Assembly: GCA_016875095.1 (NCBI GenBank)
Contig: VGSG01000002.1
Span: forward strand, 91,241 to 155,240
Source of the DNA: Deltaproteobacteria bacterium
Lineage (GTDB): Bacteria > Desulfobacterota > Desulfomonilia > Desulfomonilales > Desulfomonilaceae
Direction of reading: 5' to 3'
Length of the DNA: 64,000 nucleotides
Shown here: positions 1 through 7,795 of the stretch, piece after piece
Layout: each line of letters opens with the position of its first letter
How positions within the stretch are numbered: position 1 is the first letter of the stretch
Notes under the pieces: model-generated
Database searches by the model: none
What the model was told of the DNA's origin: nothing
Seen by the model: the letters and a program-made list of their open reading frames with translations, nothing else
Made by a program: the position numbers and the translations under genes

Positions 1-303
1 GGAAACCAGGTCTCCCGTCTCTTTTCCGGCGATCGCCGAGGTCATCCGGCTGTCTCCGCCTTTGCTTGAGAGGAGCGAGCCCACAAGAGGAATCCTACTC
101 AGAGCTGATGAGGGATCGGGGCCCGACGGGACCGGCAAGCGAACAATCCCCAGGTAATGAGAACCAATAATGGCAGCCGGCAAGACGCCCAATAGAGGAA
201 TCAGGATAATGAGACGCAAGCCGGTGCGTCTTGCGGCAGAGCCGGCGCCCGTTTGCGATCGATTCGCCGTTTCTTCACGGTGTTCCGAGGGCTTGTCAGA
301 CAT
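1..303 (-). CDS. Partial membrane-anchored protein of unknown function, cut by the left edge
   Basis: An open frame of 101 codons runs from ATG at 303 to the window edge without a stop. The ATG has AGGTGG five bases upstream, a good ribosome binding site directly beyond the 3' end of the RNase P RNA. The visible protein has a polar N-terminus of about 28 residues (MSDKPSEHREE), one hydrophobic segment at about residues 30-48 (LIILIPLLGVLPAAIIG), then a Pro/Ser/Gly-rich stretch. This suggests a single-pass inner-membrane protein with its bulk outside the cytoplasm. I do not recognise the family. The rest of the gene lies outside the window. Confidence 0.55.
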   Translation of the reverse strand, partial: MSDKPSEHREETANRSQTGAGSAARRTGLRLIILIPLLGVLPAAIIGSHYLGIVRLPVPSGPDPSSALSRIPLVGSLLSSKGGDSRMTSAIAGKETGDLVS

Positions 304-320
304 GGTGTCCACCTGGTGGA

Positions 321-687
321 GGGCCGGGGGGGCAATAAGCCGAATTCTGTTCCCGAAAGATCCGGGTGGCGATCATTCCTCTAGGACGACGGTTACCCGC
401 CGCCTCAAGCGACCTACCCGGAAGCGTCGGACGGGCCGTCCTCTAGCGCTTCCCTATTTGGTCTTGCTCCGGATGGGGTTTACCTGGCTTCCCATGTTAC
501 CACGGGAACCGGTGAGCTCTTACCTCACCCTTTCACCCTTACCTTCGGCCGGCCGAAGGCGGTCTGCTCTCTGTGGCACTTTCCTTAGGGTTACCCCCAC
601 CGGGCGTTACCCGGCATCCTGCCCTGCGGAGTTCGGACTTTCCTCCGACGCGCTGAGCGCCGGCGATCGCCTCGCCCCCCCGGTTAG
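321..687 (-). ncRNA. rnpB: RNase P RNA (bacterial type A)
   Basis: Catalytic RNA of RNase P, which trims the 5' leader of pre-tRNAs. Read on the minus strand, the conserved blocks occur in the expected order: GAGGAAAGTCCGAACTCC near 629-645, ACAGAGAGCAGACCGCC near 560-577, GGTAAGAGCTCACC near 510-523, AAACCCCATCCGGAGCAAG near 464-482, and the 3' signature ACAGAATTCGGCTTAT near 335-350. Helix P1 closes the molecule: CCGGGGGGGC at 683-674 pairs with GCCCCCCCGG at 333-324. The length of about 365 bases is normal. The ends are inferred from P1 and the promoter and may be off by a few bases. Long frames read through this region are not coding. Confidence 0.95.
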
Positions 688-692
688 CGGGC

Positions 693-721
693 CTTATATT
701 CCACCAAAGAAAAAAAAGCAA
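693..721 (-). promoter_or_regulatory. Sigma-70 type promoter of rnpB
   Basis: On the minus strand TTGCTT (721-716) is followed after 17 bases by TATAAG (698-693). Initiation about seven bases on, near 686, is just ahead of helix P1 of the RNase P RNA. Confidence 0.6.
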
Positions 722-813
722 GTGGTCACACCATCTAGAAAGTCCTTGAAATATTGTTGATTGTATTGTAGCTTTGCGTGAATTTCCGACCTCTGTCCAG
801 GAGGACGCGGCCC

Positions 814-2316
814 ATGACCAGATATTGCGTTCCCGCCACCTGTCTTCTGCTCCTTGTTTACCTCCTTCCCGGAGCAGCGTCAGCCGCGGTTTCTCCCGAA
901 CAGCTCCGAAACCTCAACTTCAGTCTCTATCCGGCCCCGTGTCCGGCAAACGACTTGACGCTGCGAGATCTCCAAGGGCGGGCGATAAACCTTGGAGCGC
1001 TGAGGGGCAAAGTGGTCATCCTGAATTTCTGGAGAGTCGATTGCGCGCCTTGCGCTATTGAGAAACCCATCCTGGAGCGGACCCATCAGCGTTTTGCCAA
1101 CCGGGGCCTGGCAATCGTTTCCGCGAACCTATTCGACAATGAAGAACGCATTCGCTCGTACGCGGCCGGTTGCGGGGTGACCTTTACTATCGCTTACGAT
1201 CCCGAGAAACGCCTGACAATTCGGCAGCAGACCCTGTCGTCAGGTATGCCCACAACCTTTGTGGTGAATTCCAATTCAGAAGCGATCTACGAAGTGGCCG
1301 CGGTGCCTACGACATACGTGGTTGACCGAAACGGCCGCATCGTGGGGAACTCCCTCGGAATGATCAACTGGGAGGACCCGCCCTTCGTACAGCTATTGGA
1401 ATCCCTGCTCGGGCCACCCTTACAAGCCGTGGCTCAGAATCAGCCACCGGCCCCGGCTCTTACTCAGAACAGACAGCCGGGCCCGCAAAAGGATTCCGGT
1501 GATGAATCGTCCCTGACCGGAGACGCGCAGCCCGCTCCCCGCGCTCCTGTTCGGTTCGCTTTCGGAGAATCGGGGTGGCGTCGAGAACCCGCGCAGAATA
1601 CCGGCCAAAGCCGTCCGGAAGTCCCGCCAGCGCCCTCTGCCGGGGCGCGGCTTGTCACAGCTCAACCCGTTCCCACAACGCCAACCAATCCCCGGGCAGA
1701 CGCTCCACCTCCCGAGAGGACGTTCAATCCGCCCCCATTCACGTCTCCTGTGGAGCGCGGAAATCTTGGCGTGGGCGCGGCGCGGAGTCAACCACGAAGC
1801 TTGGCTCAACCCGCGGCGCCGGTAAACCCCGTTGGAGCTGCGCCGGCAGCTCCACCCGTCTCTCTCCCGACTCAGCCCGGTCCTACAGGCGGGGGATTCG
1901 CCCCCGGACGGAGTGGCGCGTCCGGGTCTCTACCTCCTGCCCTCCCGTACAAACCCGCCGGCCAGCCGCAAGCCGCTAAGGCCCCCCCCACCCCAGAGGC
2001 GAACGCCACCGAAAATGGTTACACGTGGGCAAGGATCCCCGGAGACCAAGGGGCGCGGCCACCTAGTCAAGGAATTCCGTCACAATACGGGGCCCCGGCT
2101 CGACGCCTCCCCGCGGCTGCTCCCGTCATGGGCTCAAATTCCATCGGTGAATCCATTCTTGAATCCTTCGGTCCACGCAGGCAGGAAACAATGCCGGTCG
2201 CGACCGCGCCGCGACAGCGAGCCCCGGAAAGCGCTGGCTCTTCTCTCCTTGGGGGTATCGGGGAATGGGTCGGAGGATTGAGGGACGCCCTGGGTGGAGC
2301 AATCCCCGGCCGGTGA
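814..2316 (+). CDS. TlpA/ResA-like thioredoxin-fold protein with long Pro-rich C-terminus
   Basis: Predicted exported thiol-disulfide oxidoreductase of 500 residues. ATG 814 is chosen because AGGAGG lies nine bases upstream and a signal peptide starts there (LLLLVYLLPGAASA). An upstream ATG at 778 would add 12 charged residues. The thioredoxin-like domain covers about residues 30-195: WRVDCAPC carries the CxxC redox pair and AVPTTYVVDRNGRIVG is the cis-Pro loop. A second, similar GMPTTFVVN segment lies about 25 residues earlier, so the loop appears doubled. Residues about 210-460 are Pro/Ala/Gln-rich and low in complexity, followed by a short Gly-rich end. Such proteins reduce periplasmic disulfides, for example for cytochrome c maturation. 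The role of the tail is unknown. Confidence 0.8.
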   Translation: MTRYCVPATCLLLLVYLLPGAASAAVSPEQLRNLNFSLYPAPCPANDLTLRDLQGRAINLGALRGKVVILNFWRVDCAPCAIEKPILERTHQRFANRGLAIVSANLFDNEERIRSYAAGCGVTFTIAYDPEKRLTIRQQTLSSGMPTTFVVNSNSEAIYEVAAVPTTYVVDRNGRIVGNSLGMINWEDPPFVQLLESLLGPPLQAVAQNQPPAPALTQNRQPGPQKDSGDESSLTGDAQPAPRAPVRFAFGESGWRREPAQNTGQSRPEVPPAPSAGARLVTAQPVPTTPTNPRADAPPPERTFNPPPFTSPVERGNLGVGAARSQPRSLAQPAAPVNPVGAAPAAPPVSLPTQPGPTGGGFAPGRSGASGSLPPALPYKPAGQPQAAKAPPTPEANATENGYTWARIPGDQGARPPSQGIPSQYGAPARRLPAAAPVMGSNSIGESILESFGPRRQETMPVATAPRQRAPESAGSSLLGGIGEWVGGLRDALGGAIPGR

Positions 2317-2687
2317 ATGCTTCAGTGATGCCCGCAGTTACGCGGAGATGGCAGGCTGGAAGCTGTCTGCCCTCTCGGAAGGCTCATCTCCAGGCACTTG
2401 TTCTAAAAGGTAATCACGAAGAAATATCCTGTCTCATTAGCGCCGCCGGCCTCAGCGCCGGTCTGTTGCTTATACCTGTTGCCAAGAGTATCTTCCGATT
2501 CGAGACAACCCGATCCCGTCATTCCTGCGAAAGCAGGAAACCAGTCCTTTCAATATGTTCTGGAGCCCGGCCTTCGCTAGGGTGACGGACAATCAATGGC
2601 CATTACTTTTGGCAAATGCTATATGATTGGGTTACCGTGGAGGGCGCGGAGTCCATGCCGCGGCCCTCGACGCCTAGAGTTCTCCTG
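2317..2687. other. Intergenic region, no gene seen
   Basis: About 370 bases between convergent genes. I see no convincing coding frame. It contains one copy of a dispersed repeat (2516-2588, listed separately). Confidence 0.5.
2516..2588. repeat. Dispersed intergenic repeat, copy 1
   Basis: A 73-base unit with inverted ends CCGTCA (2516-2521) and TGACGG (2583-2588). Inside it is a hairpin: TTCCTGC, loop GAAA, GCAGGAA (2522-2539). The CATTCCTGCGAAAGCAGGAA core resembles copies at 16061-16089 and 42307-42358. It is of the REP-like type often found between genes in proteobacteria. Confidence 0.6.
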
Positions 2688-3644
2688 TTATTGCACTAGT
2701 TGGACTTGGCCTTGAAGCTCCGCGGGAACACTCACATTCAGCATTTTGGCAATGCCGTCATTAATGACCAGACTTGGCTTAGGATCAATTTTAACAGGCA
2801 CTTGGGCAACCGGCTTCCCTTTCACGACCACGTCAACTACTGAATCGGCCAGCATTGAGCCAAGTTCCTCATCCCGTGCAGCAAGCTCTGACAACGCGCC
2901 CAATTTGGCTCGGCCCTCCGCGTACGAAAAAAGGGGGACTCTCTTCCGGTTTTGGATGCCCACCAGATTCACCGTATTGTCCATGACCAGGCCCGTGGAG
3001 CTGATAATTATCACCTGCGCCTTGTCCGCGAGCGCTTCCGCGCCCTGAAGAAGCTGGGCGGCGTTCTCTGCCACGACTTCGTGATAAGCTAGGCCCAATC
3101 GGTCGCACTGCTCCTTTGTCCCCTTTTGGTCAATGGGAGTTGCCGGATGACCTTTCTGCAAAACAATTCCCACCGCTTTCACGTTCGGGAACATCTTTCT
3201 TAACACTTCAAATCGTTTTTCATAAGGAATGAAATACGTTACGCCGGTAACATTTCCCTCCGGGGCGTCAAGCTGTTTCAGCGCGCCCAAGTCCACAGGG
3301 TTGTTGCAGCCACCAACAAATGAAGGCACTTTCGGATTCGCTTTTCCCAGGAACGCTGCTCCACTGGACCGCAAGAACACTATGCCATCCACAGTGGCCT
3401 CGAGTTCTCGAAACGTTCTTTCCGCGTCTTGTATGCTCGGGAGTTCCATCCGATTGATGATTTTCACTTCCGATCCGATTGCCCTCATGCGGTGCAGAAA
3501 TCCCATGTGAACGCGCTTAGTCATCCCGGATTTGCCTTCCCAGATCACCGCGACTTGTTTTTCCGCCGCGAAGGAGCAAGTCGGACACAATACCGTTGCC
3601 AGCAGAAGAGATGCCAATAATCCGCACACGACTGCGATCCTCAT
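2688..3644 (-). CDS. ABC transporter substrate-binding protein (COG2984, ABC_sub_bind family)
   Basis: Periplasmic solute-binding protein of 318 residues. The signal peptide is LLASLLLATVLCPTCSFA, and the mature part starts AEKQVAVIWEGKSG. The two-lobed periplasmic-binding fold is suggested by family-typical segments: GNVTGVTYFIPYEKRFEVLR, KAVGIVLQKGHPA, and a late LVINDGIAKMLNVSVPAEL end. In this family that last block closes the domain. ATG 3644 has GAGGGGG upstream. No permease or ATPase gene is adjacent, so the partner transporter must be elsewhere or the protein acts as an orphan sensor. The ligand cannot be told from sequence; some relatives are annotated for aromatic or amino-acid-like compounds. 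Confidence 0.8.
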   Translation of the reverse strand: MRIAVVCGLLASLLLATVLCPTCSFAAEKQVAVIWEGKSGMTKRVHMGFLHRMRAIGSEVKIINRMELPSIQDAERTFRELEATVDGIVFLRSSGAAFLGKANPKVPSFVGGCNNPVDLGALKQLDAPEGNVTGVTYFIPYEKRFEVLRKMFPNVKAVGIVLQKGHPATPIDQKGTKEQCDRLGLAYHEVVAENAAQLLQGAEALADKAQVIIISSTGLVMDNTVNLVGIQNRKRVPLFSYAEGRAKLGALSELAARDEELGSMLADSVVDVVVKGKPVAQVPVKIDPKPSLVINDGIAKMLNVSVPAELQGQVQLVQ

Positions 3645-3799
3645 TGGTAGCCCCCTCTCTTTTTTTTTGAGCGCTTACATGGCTCAAAAGGTAAGGTAAA
3701 GTTGCTGTCGCCTCGCTGGCCCTCCAGGACAAGCTCTCCCTTATCACCACCAGTCTGTTACCCCAGATGCATTATAGGAGATGACATTGGAAAAGTCGA

Positions 3800-5218
3800 T
3801 TACTCGATACGCTTGACCGCGGGCGGCGCCCAACGTCCGTCGAGCGCAGGCGCACGCGGAGAGTAGAGCCGCATCAGGAGATTGAACGCCTCCTTCGGAG
3901 CAGGCAGCCAATTCGATTCCTTTCCCGGTCCCGGGTTCTCATTTTGGATGTGCAGATCCAACGAACTATCCGCGTTAAACTTCAACTCGTCGCGATCGCC
4001 GAGCGCGAAGCGGTTGAGGTTGTTGACCAAGGGGAAACCGTCCTTGTCGTACAGCGTTACCGACCAAAAGGCATTGACCGGCGGCAGTTCCGTTTTGCTG
4101 AAGTGAAGAACGTACTTATCGGCCCCTATTAGCGGTTTTCCTGCGCTGTCACCGAGGTTGATCGGATAAATCGCGTCTTCGGGTAGATTCGCGCCAAGCC
4201 CGATCATAGCCACCTGAGCGCGTTTGAGGTAGTAGTTCCCGTACACGCCCATCGTGTTCGTGTTCATCTGCCAGCCGTTAACTATCAGGGCAATGCTTGT
4301 AAGCCGGTCGTTCATGAGCTTCAAGCCTTTGGTGGGCGCTTCCTCAAGCGCTTTGCGAACCACGGGATCGGCTTTTTCGAGATCGAAGCTCTTCCCCACT
4401 TCCAGACCCAGGCGTTTCATTTCAGCCATGATCGGTTGGTCGGTAATGTGCGGCGGGTGAATCTTAAGGAGTTCCGCCGTATGCTTGAAATACGCCGCGG
4501 CCTTCATATTGTTGACCTGATGAAGCGGCGGCGTCTTCATGTCCACGGAAGGATCGATCTTCGCGGTAACCGGTTTGGGCTCCTTTCCCCACTGCGATAG
4601 TGGTATGATCTTGTATCCGTCCTGGATTTTGTGAACCGCTTCATAGTCTTTGGTGCCGTTGGTTTGTGTGCGCCCAATGATCCAGACATATGGCGTGGGA
4701 GAGTCAATTCGGTGGACTCCGCCGGGCAGGTCCCCTTTCCACCCGGGACCAACCACAGCGAAATGCCCTGCTTTGGTTCCCGTGGTGCGCTTCCCGACCA
4801 CCGCGAAGACATCGGTCCACATGTCCATCATGGGGAGCAAATAGTGCCGACCCTCAGTATCAGGCGTAGAGACGATCACAGGCTCCGCGGTCAAATCCAG
4901 CCAGCCGTTCGAGTACAACGTATCGAAGTTCGGACGGACGATCTCACGGAATTCCGCGGGGGGAAACGCTCGCATATGGCTGAAGGTATTCATGGGCCCG
5001 CGACCATACATCTTGCCCGCCTCGATGTTGGTCACCTGACGGCGAGTAATATCCATTGTCACCAAGGGATAGAAGTAGATATACGCTTCAATCGCGATCT
5101 CATTCGCCTCTTTTTCGCTCACCCCTTGGGTTTCTGCCGACATTGCTATTGCCGGTAGTATGAAGAGAATGGCTGCGATGGGGATCAATCCCGAACCTGA
5201 TACGTGTCTATGTTGCAT
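3800..5218 (-). CDS. DUF1254/DUF1214 domain protein, exported
   Basis: A 472-residue exported protein with signal peptide (IAAILFILPAIAMSA). The N-terminal DUF1254 region has the typical AYIYFYPLVTMDITRRQ near residue 45. The C-terminal DUF1214 region includes YVLHFSKTELPPVNAFWSVT, LYDKDGFPLVNN and a closing NWLPAPKEAFNLLMRLYSP. These two domains are commonly fused in secreted bacterial proteins of unknown biochemical function. Length and domain order are normal. It stands alone, downstream of a TolB-like gene on the same strand (gap about 50 bases), so co-transcription is possible. Family assignment is firm, function unknown. Confidence 0.85.
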   Translation of the reverse strand: MQHRHVSGSGLIPIAAILFILPAIAMSAETQGVSEKEANEIAIEAYIYFYPLVTMDITRRQVTNIEAGKMYGRGPMNTFSHMRAFPPAEFREIVRPNFDTLYSNGWLDLTAEPVIVSTPDTEGRHYLLPMMDMWTDVFAVVGKRTTGTKAGHFAVVGPGWKGDLPGGVHRIDSPTPYVWIIGRTQTNGTKDYEAVHKIQDGYKIIPLSQWGKEPKPVTAKIDPSVDMKTPPLHQVNNMKAAAYFKHTAELLKIHPPHITDQPIMAEMKRLGLEVGKSFDLEKADPVVRKALEEAPTKGLKLMNDRLTSIALIVNGWQMNTNTMGVYGNYYLKRAQVAMIGLGANLPEDAIYPINLGDSAGKPLIGADKYVLHFSKTELPPVNAFWSVTLYDKDGFPLVNNLNRFALGDRDELKFNADSSLDLHIQNENPGPGKESNWLPAPKEAFNLLMRLYSPRAPALDGRWAPPAVKRIE

Positions 5219-5268
5219 GCGATGGGTCCTCCTGAAGCTCTACTTTTCAAGGTCACTTGCGGAGCGCG

Positions 5269-5901
5269 TCAACGGCTCCGTGGCGGCTTTCCATCACAGG
5301 AATCCTCTATGATCTTAATCTCTTTTCCGTTGGGGGTTACGATATAATCGCAATCATAGGAGCCGCCTTCTTTGTAATACTTGTGCTTGTTGATTCTTAG
5401 GTTACCCTTGAATCTTCCCTTTCGGATGACTTCGAAGTTGAGGCCGGATGAGATAAATCTTTCTTCTTTCGTTTGCAGATCAAGTCGGTGGACAGCACCG
5501 GACGTAGCCCAGGCAGCACTAAGAAAGTAAATATCTTTGGAATTATTAGAGAATTGCGGATCGGCGAAGCCGGCTAGAATCTCCTTAGGGTTGGCCGCAT
5601 CCCTCGATCCTAGGACTCTTTCTGACTTCTTATCGCCAAGGTTCACGACCCATAGTTCAGTATGGTCGACCTCCCCCACCCCCGCGTCGATTTTTTCGTA
5701 TGTATTGGTCCGAACGAATACTATGAGACGGCCGTTTGGCGACAAAGAGGGGCTGGTATCGCGTCCGGTCGACGTGAGCTGGATCTCTTGCCCCGCTGAG
5801 TCCGTGAAATAGATATTGCCGCCTTTCTCGTGGACAGATTGTCCGTAGGCACACACTGTGAGCGATGCCAGGAGAGTGGTCAGCAAGAAACACAATCTCA
5901 C
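5269..5901 (-). CDS. TolB-like/WD40-like beta-propeller protein, exported
   Basis: A 210-residue protein with signal peptide (LCFLLTTLLASLTVCAYGQ). At least two PD40-type blades are visible: TSTGRDTSPSLSPNGRLIVF and FADPQFSNNSKDIYFLSAAW, with the usual 'P.fSpdG..i.f' pattern. The C-terminal part (ISSGLNFEVIRKGRFKGNLR) is not repeat-like. At this length it can form only part of a propeller, so it may oligomerise or be a short relative. The gene lies between the DUF1254 gene and the toxin-antitoxin cluster on the same strand. A binding or sensing role in the periplasm is inferred. Confidence 0.65.
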   Translation of the reverse strand: MRLCFLLTTLLASLTVCAYGQSVHEKGGNIYFTDSAGQEIQLTSTGRDTSPSLSPNGRLIVFVRTNTYEKIDAGVGEVDHTELWVVNLGDKKSERVLGSRDAANPKEILAGFADPQFSNNSKDIYFLSAAWATSGAVHRLDLQTKEERFISSGLNFEVIRKGRFKGNLRINKHKYYKEGGSYDCDYIVTPNGKEIKIIEDSCDGKPPRSR

Positions 5902-5950
5902 TTGCGATTCCTCATGCCAGCCTAGTCGGCATTTCTCACGCCAACTTCAT

Positions 5951-6181
5951 CTAGCCGGCAGGCGTGACGGAGCCAACCGGTTGGAGCGTATAAATCCGAG
6001 CCAGTCGAGTAGCTGTCTTAAGGTCCCTTCTGCGAAGGGCCTCTCGTACATCGTCCAGCTTCTTGGCGTCGTCAAGTGACAAATAAGGAGACCAACCTTC
6101 ATCCGTTTCGAGCATCTCCACCTCGACCTTGGCCACATAATCCCCCTCGTGAATCATTTTAGTTTGCCGGCGTTTCCTCAT
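5951..6181 (-). CDS. Small antitoxin-like partner of a DUF4258 protein
   Basis: A 76-residue acidic protein: MIHEGDYVAKVEVEMLETD, then GWSPYLSLDDAKKLDDVREA and LRRRDLKTATRLARIYTLQP. Proteins of this layout are regularly encoded directly behind DUF4258 genes and are taken to be the antitoxin of the pair. The start ATG overlaps the stop of the upstream gene (ATGA at 6178-6181), which indicates translational coupling. An internal ATG at residue 9 (MIHEG) is a possible alternative start. Antitoxin function is inferred from gene pairing only. Confidence 0.65.
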   Translation of the reverse strand: MRKRRQTKMIHEGDYVAKVEVEMLETDEGWSPYLSLDDAKKLDDVREALRRRDLKTATRLARIYTLQPVGSVTPAG

Positions 6182-6501
6182 GTGTTTCTCCTAACGAAAT
6201 TGTCTGACCACCTTTTCGGGTCTGGCCTGTAGGCCGTGATCAACACGGCAGGAGAAGTTCTTCCCCTGGGAATTCCCCATACGACGTGGATAGGCCTGCC
6301 CTGGGAATCCTCCTGTAGCACCAGTACGCAAGGGCCTTTGGCATAGTTCGGGTAATCTTCGACTATCGTGGCGCCGCGCACACCGTCCAGGACGTCCCGT
6401 ATGAGGAAATCATCTTCTGCCAATTGATCATAACCATGATCCGACACCAGCACGTCCTTTCGATTAATTAGATCAATGATCAGGAGAAACGTCTTGCTCA
6501 T
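6178..6501 (-). CDS. DUF4258 domain protein, putative toxin
   Basis: A 107-residue protein that fits DUF4258: VLVSDHGYDQLAEDDFLIRD carries the conserved H-G-x-x-x-x-x-E/D region, and YAKGPCVLVLQEDSQGRP followed by VVWGIPRGRTSPAVLITAY is the typical core. DUF4258 is a BECR/RelE-like small fold associated with toxin-antitoxin and contact-dependent systems, so an RNase activity is plausible but unproven here. It overlaps by four bases with the following small gene, which would be the antitoxin. No clear Shine-Dalgarno is seen close to the ATG at 6501. Confidence 0.7.
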   Translation of the reverse strand: MSKTFLLIIDLINRKDVLVSDHGYDQLAEDDFLIRDVLDGVRGATIVEDYPNYAKGPCVLVLQEDSQGRPIHVVWGIPRGRTSPAVLITAYRPDPKRWSDNFVRRNT

Positions 6502-6652
6502 TTATGCACAACCAGACAGGCCTTTCCGTGACCGTTTCGAGCATGGAACATCTGTGGAGGCTTTCAAACAGGCAAAGACATGTTTCAGCCACCTCTGTGG
6601 AATATCCGGTACGAACACGAGTTAGATTTCCTGCGCACGCTTGGCCACCGAC

Positions 6653-6811
6653 TTATGCATACCACGGCAAGCCGAAGTTCGTCATCGTTGATTTGATGAA
6701 TAGTTCGGTTCGCACACCCACGGACTCAATATTTTCGTGGCCGGAAAAGTCTATGGCTCGTCCTGCCTCCCAATCCACTCGGATCGAGGCAGGAGCCAAC
6801 CTATCAGTCAT
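6653..6811 (-). CDS. Possible 52-residue protein, unknown
   Basis: A short frame from ATG 6811 (MTDRLAPASIRVDWEAG) to a TAA at 6653. Its start overlaps the stop of the Txe/YoeB remnant (TATGACTGA), as for a coupled downstream gene. The composition is protein-like, but I do not recognise a family and a chance frame cannot be excluded. Confidence 0.25.
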   Translation of the reverse strand: MTDRLAPASIRVDWEAGRAIDFSGHENIESVGVRTELFIKSTMTNFGLPWYA

Positions 6812-7005
6812 AGTGAGTCCACATGCGGATCACCTTGACCACATGGTCTTCTTCGATCACCTGGTATACGAGTCGGTGTTGAATGTTGATTCTTCGGGAA
6901 TACGCGCCTCTCCGGTTGTCTCGCTGCAATAATCTTGTCAGTGAGGGCCTAATACCATCCCCAACCAAGGATTTGAGCATTGGCCATGAAGAATTTGAGA
7001 GTGGA
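6804..7005 (-). pseudogene. Remnant of a Txe/YoeB-family toxin gene (C-terminal part)
   Basis: On the minus strand the frame ending in TGA at 6806-6804 reads GAYSRRINIQHRLVYQVIEE and ends VVKVIRMWTHYD. This is the C-terminal half of the Txe/YoeB mRNA-interferase family, including the conserved S-R-R-I and H-R-L-V-Y block. Upstream in the same frame comes DPLSNSSWPMLKSLVGD, which matches the preceding 'DPF.nPp.yekLvGDL.G' segment. About 16 extra residues sit between LVGD and GAYSRR. No start codon or N-terminal half exists: the frame meets a stop within the end of hicB. This is a decayed toxin fused behind the HicAB pair. Confidence 0.65.
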
Positions 7006-7224
7006 TCAAGCGAAGCTCAGTCGCCCCCTGGGCTCCGGGATCGGACGACCAAGTTCTTGCGCAGTTTCAAGCCACTCCTGAATCACTATCTCCACATTGG
7101 CCACTGCTTCTTGATATGTTGCCCCGTCTGCTGTGCAGCCTGGGAGTTCCGGGACCTCTGCTATGAAAGCATGGTCTTCGTCGCTCCAGTAGATGATGAC
7201 CTCGTAACGAAATTTGCCGCCCAT
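7006..7224 (-). CDS. hicB: HicB-family antitoxin
   Basis: A 72-residue HicB-like antitoxin: YEVIIYWSDEDHAFIAEVPE then LPGCTADGATYQEAVANVEI, the standard partial RNase H-like HicB fold, followed by IQEWLETAQELGRPIPEP. ATG 7224 is preferred over a TTG at 7242 because GGAGGA lies about ten bases ahead of it. It has no C-terminal DNA-binding domain, so repression may depend on HicA or on oligomers. It follows hicA by seven bases, the usual toxin-first order. A decayed Txe/YoeB gene follows directly. Confidence 0.85.
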   Translation of the reverse strand: MGGKFRYEVIIYWSDEDHAFIAEVPELPGCTADGATYQEAVANVEIVIQEWLETAQELGRPIPEPRGRLSFA

Positions 7225-7231
7225 TCTCTTC

Positions 7232-7483
7232 TTATCCTCCAAGGCGATATTTCAGAATAATTTGTCTGACTTGCTTCACTTGGTATGGCTTTGCCTTTCC
7301 ACCAGCTTTGGGCTGCAAGTTGATTATCTCTTCAACTCCCTCTTTGCTGAATATGTGATGACTTCCGCGGACGCGTTCCTCGAAGCCCAGAATCCTCAGC
7401 AAGCCACGCATGCAATCAAATGGAATATCAGTATCCCCGGTACCGCGCAATATCCGCATTAGCAGCTTATCATGTTCACTCAT
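7232..7483 (-). CDS. hicA: HicA-family toxin (mRNA interferase)
   Basis: An 83-residue HicA/YcfA-like protein with a double-stranded-RNA-binding-type fold. It contains RGLLRILGFEERVRGSHHIF, in which the GSHHIF block holds the catalytic His of HicA toxins, and a late KAKPYQVKQVRQIILKYRL segment. The family cleaves mRNA and is neutralised by HicB, encoded next. The N-terminal 25 residues (MSEHDKLLMRILRGTGDTDI) extend beyond the minimal HicA core. No strong ribosome binding site is visible. Confidence 0.85.
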   Translation of the reverse strand: MSEHDKLLMRILRGTGDTDIPFDCMRGLLRILGFEERVRGSHHIFSKEGVEEIINLQPKAGGKAKPYQVKQVRQIILKYRLGG

Positions 7484-7795
7484 TAAGACAACCCTTCATG
7501 GGTCGTACCACCACGATGAGAGGAATCTGTGCGCTTGCCTTATCGCTGGGACTCATGAAATACTCGATTCCGGTTGTCGCGTTTATGCATCGACTCCGGA
7601 GGCGCTGAACCCTGCCTGCCGTTTCGAGCCCTACCTGGAGTAGGCAATGCCCTGCGATTGCAGCCAGGTCTCCGCAATGTCCTCCAAAGCGGCCCTGAGA
7701 AAGCGATCCCACTCTTTTACTATGCCATCATGACGATGTGGTCGGTTGCGATATGAGTCGGGTGATATCTGCGCCGCGGTCTTATGGTCGCGCGA
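7484..7795. other. Region between two HicAB pairs, probable gene debris
   Basis: No intact gene. On the minus strand a frame ending in TAG at 7631-7633 reads IVKEWDRFLRAALEDIAETW then LQSQGIAYSR. It looks like the C-terminal end of a real protein but has no start, because it is preceded by the stop of the second hicB in the same frame. I cannot assign it to a family. Confidence 0.3.

Noticed and set aside
170..760. Plus-strand frame of 196 codons
   Set aside because: It lies across the RNase P RNA gene, which is firmly identified on the other strand; the translation has no protein-like pattern.
6560..6660. Possible tRNA 3' end (GGCCACC-like end, Asn/Asp-like arm)
   Set aside because: No T-arm GTTCRAAT motif and no foldable acceptor stem could be found.
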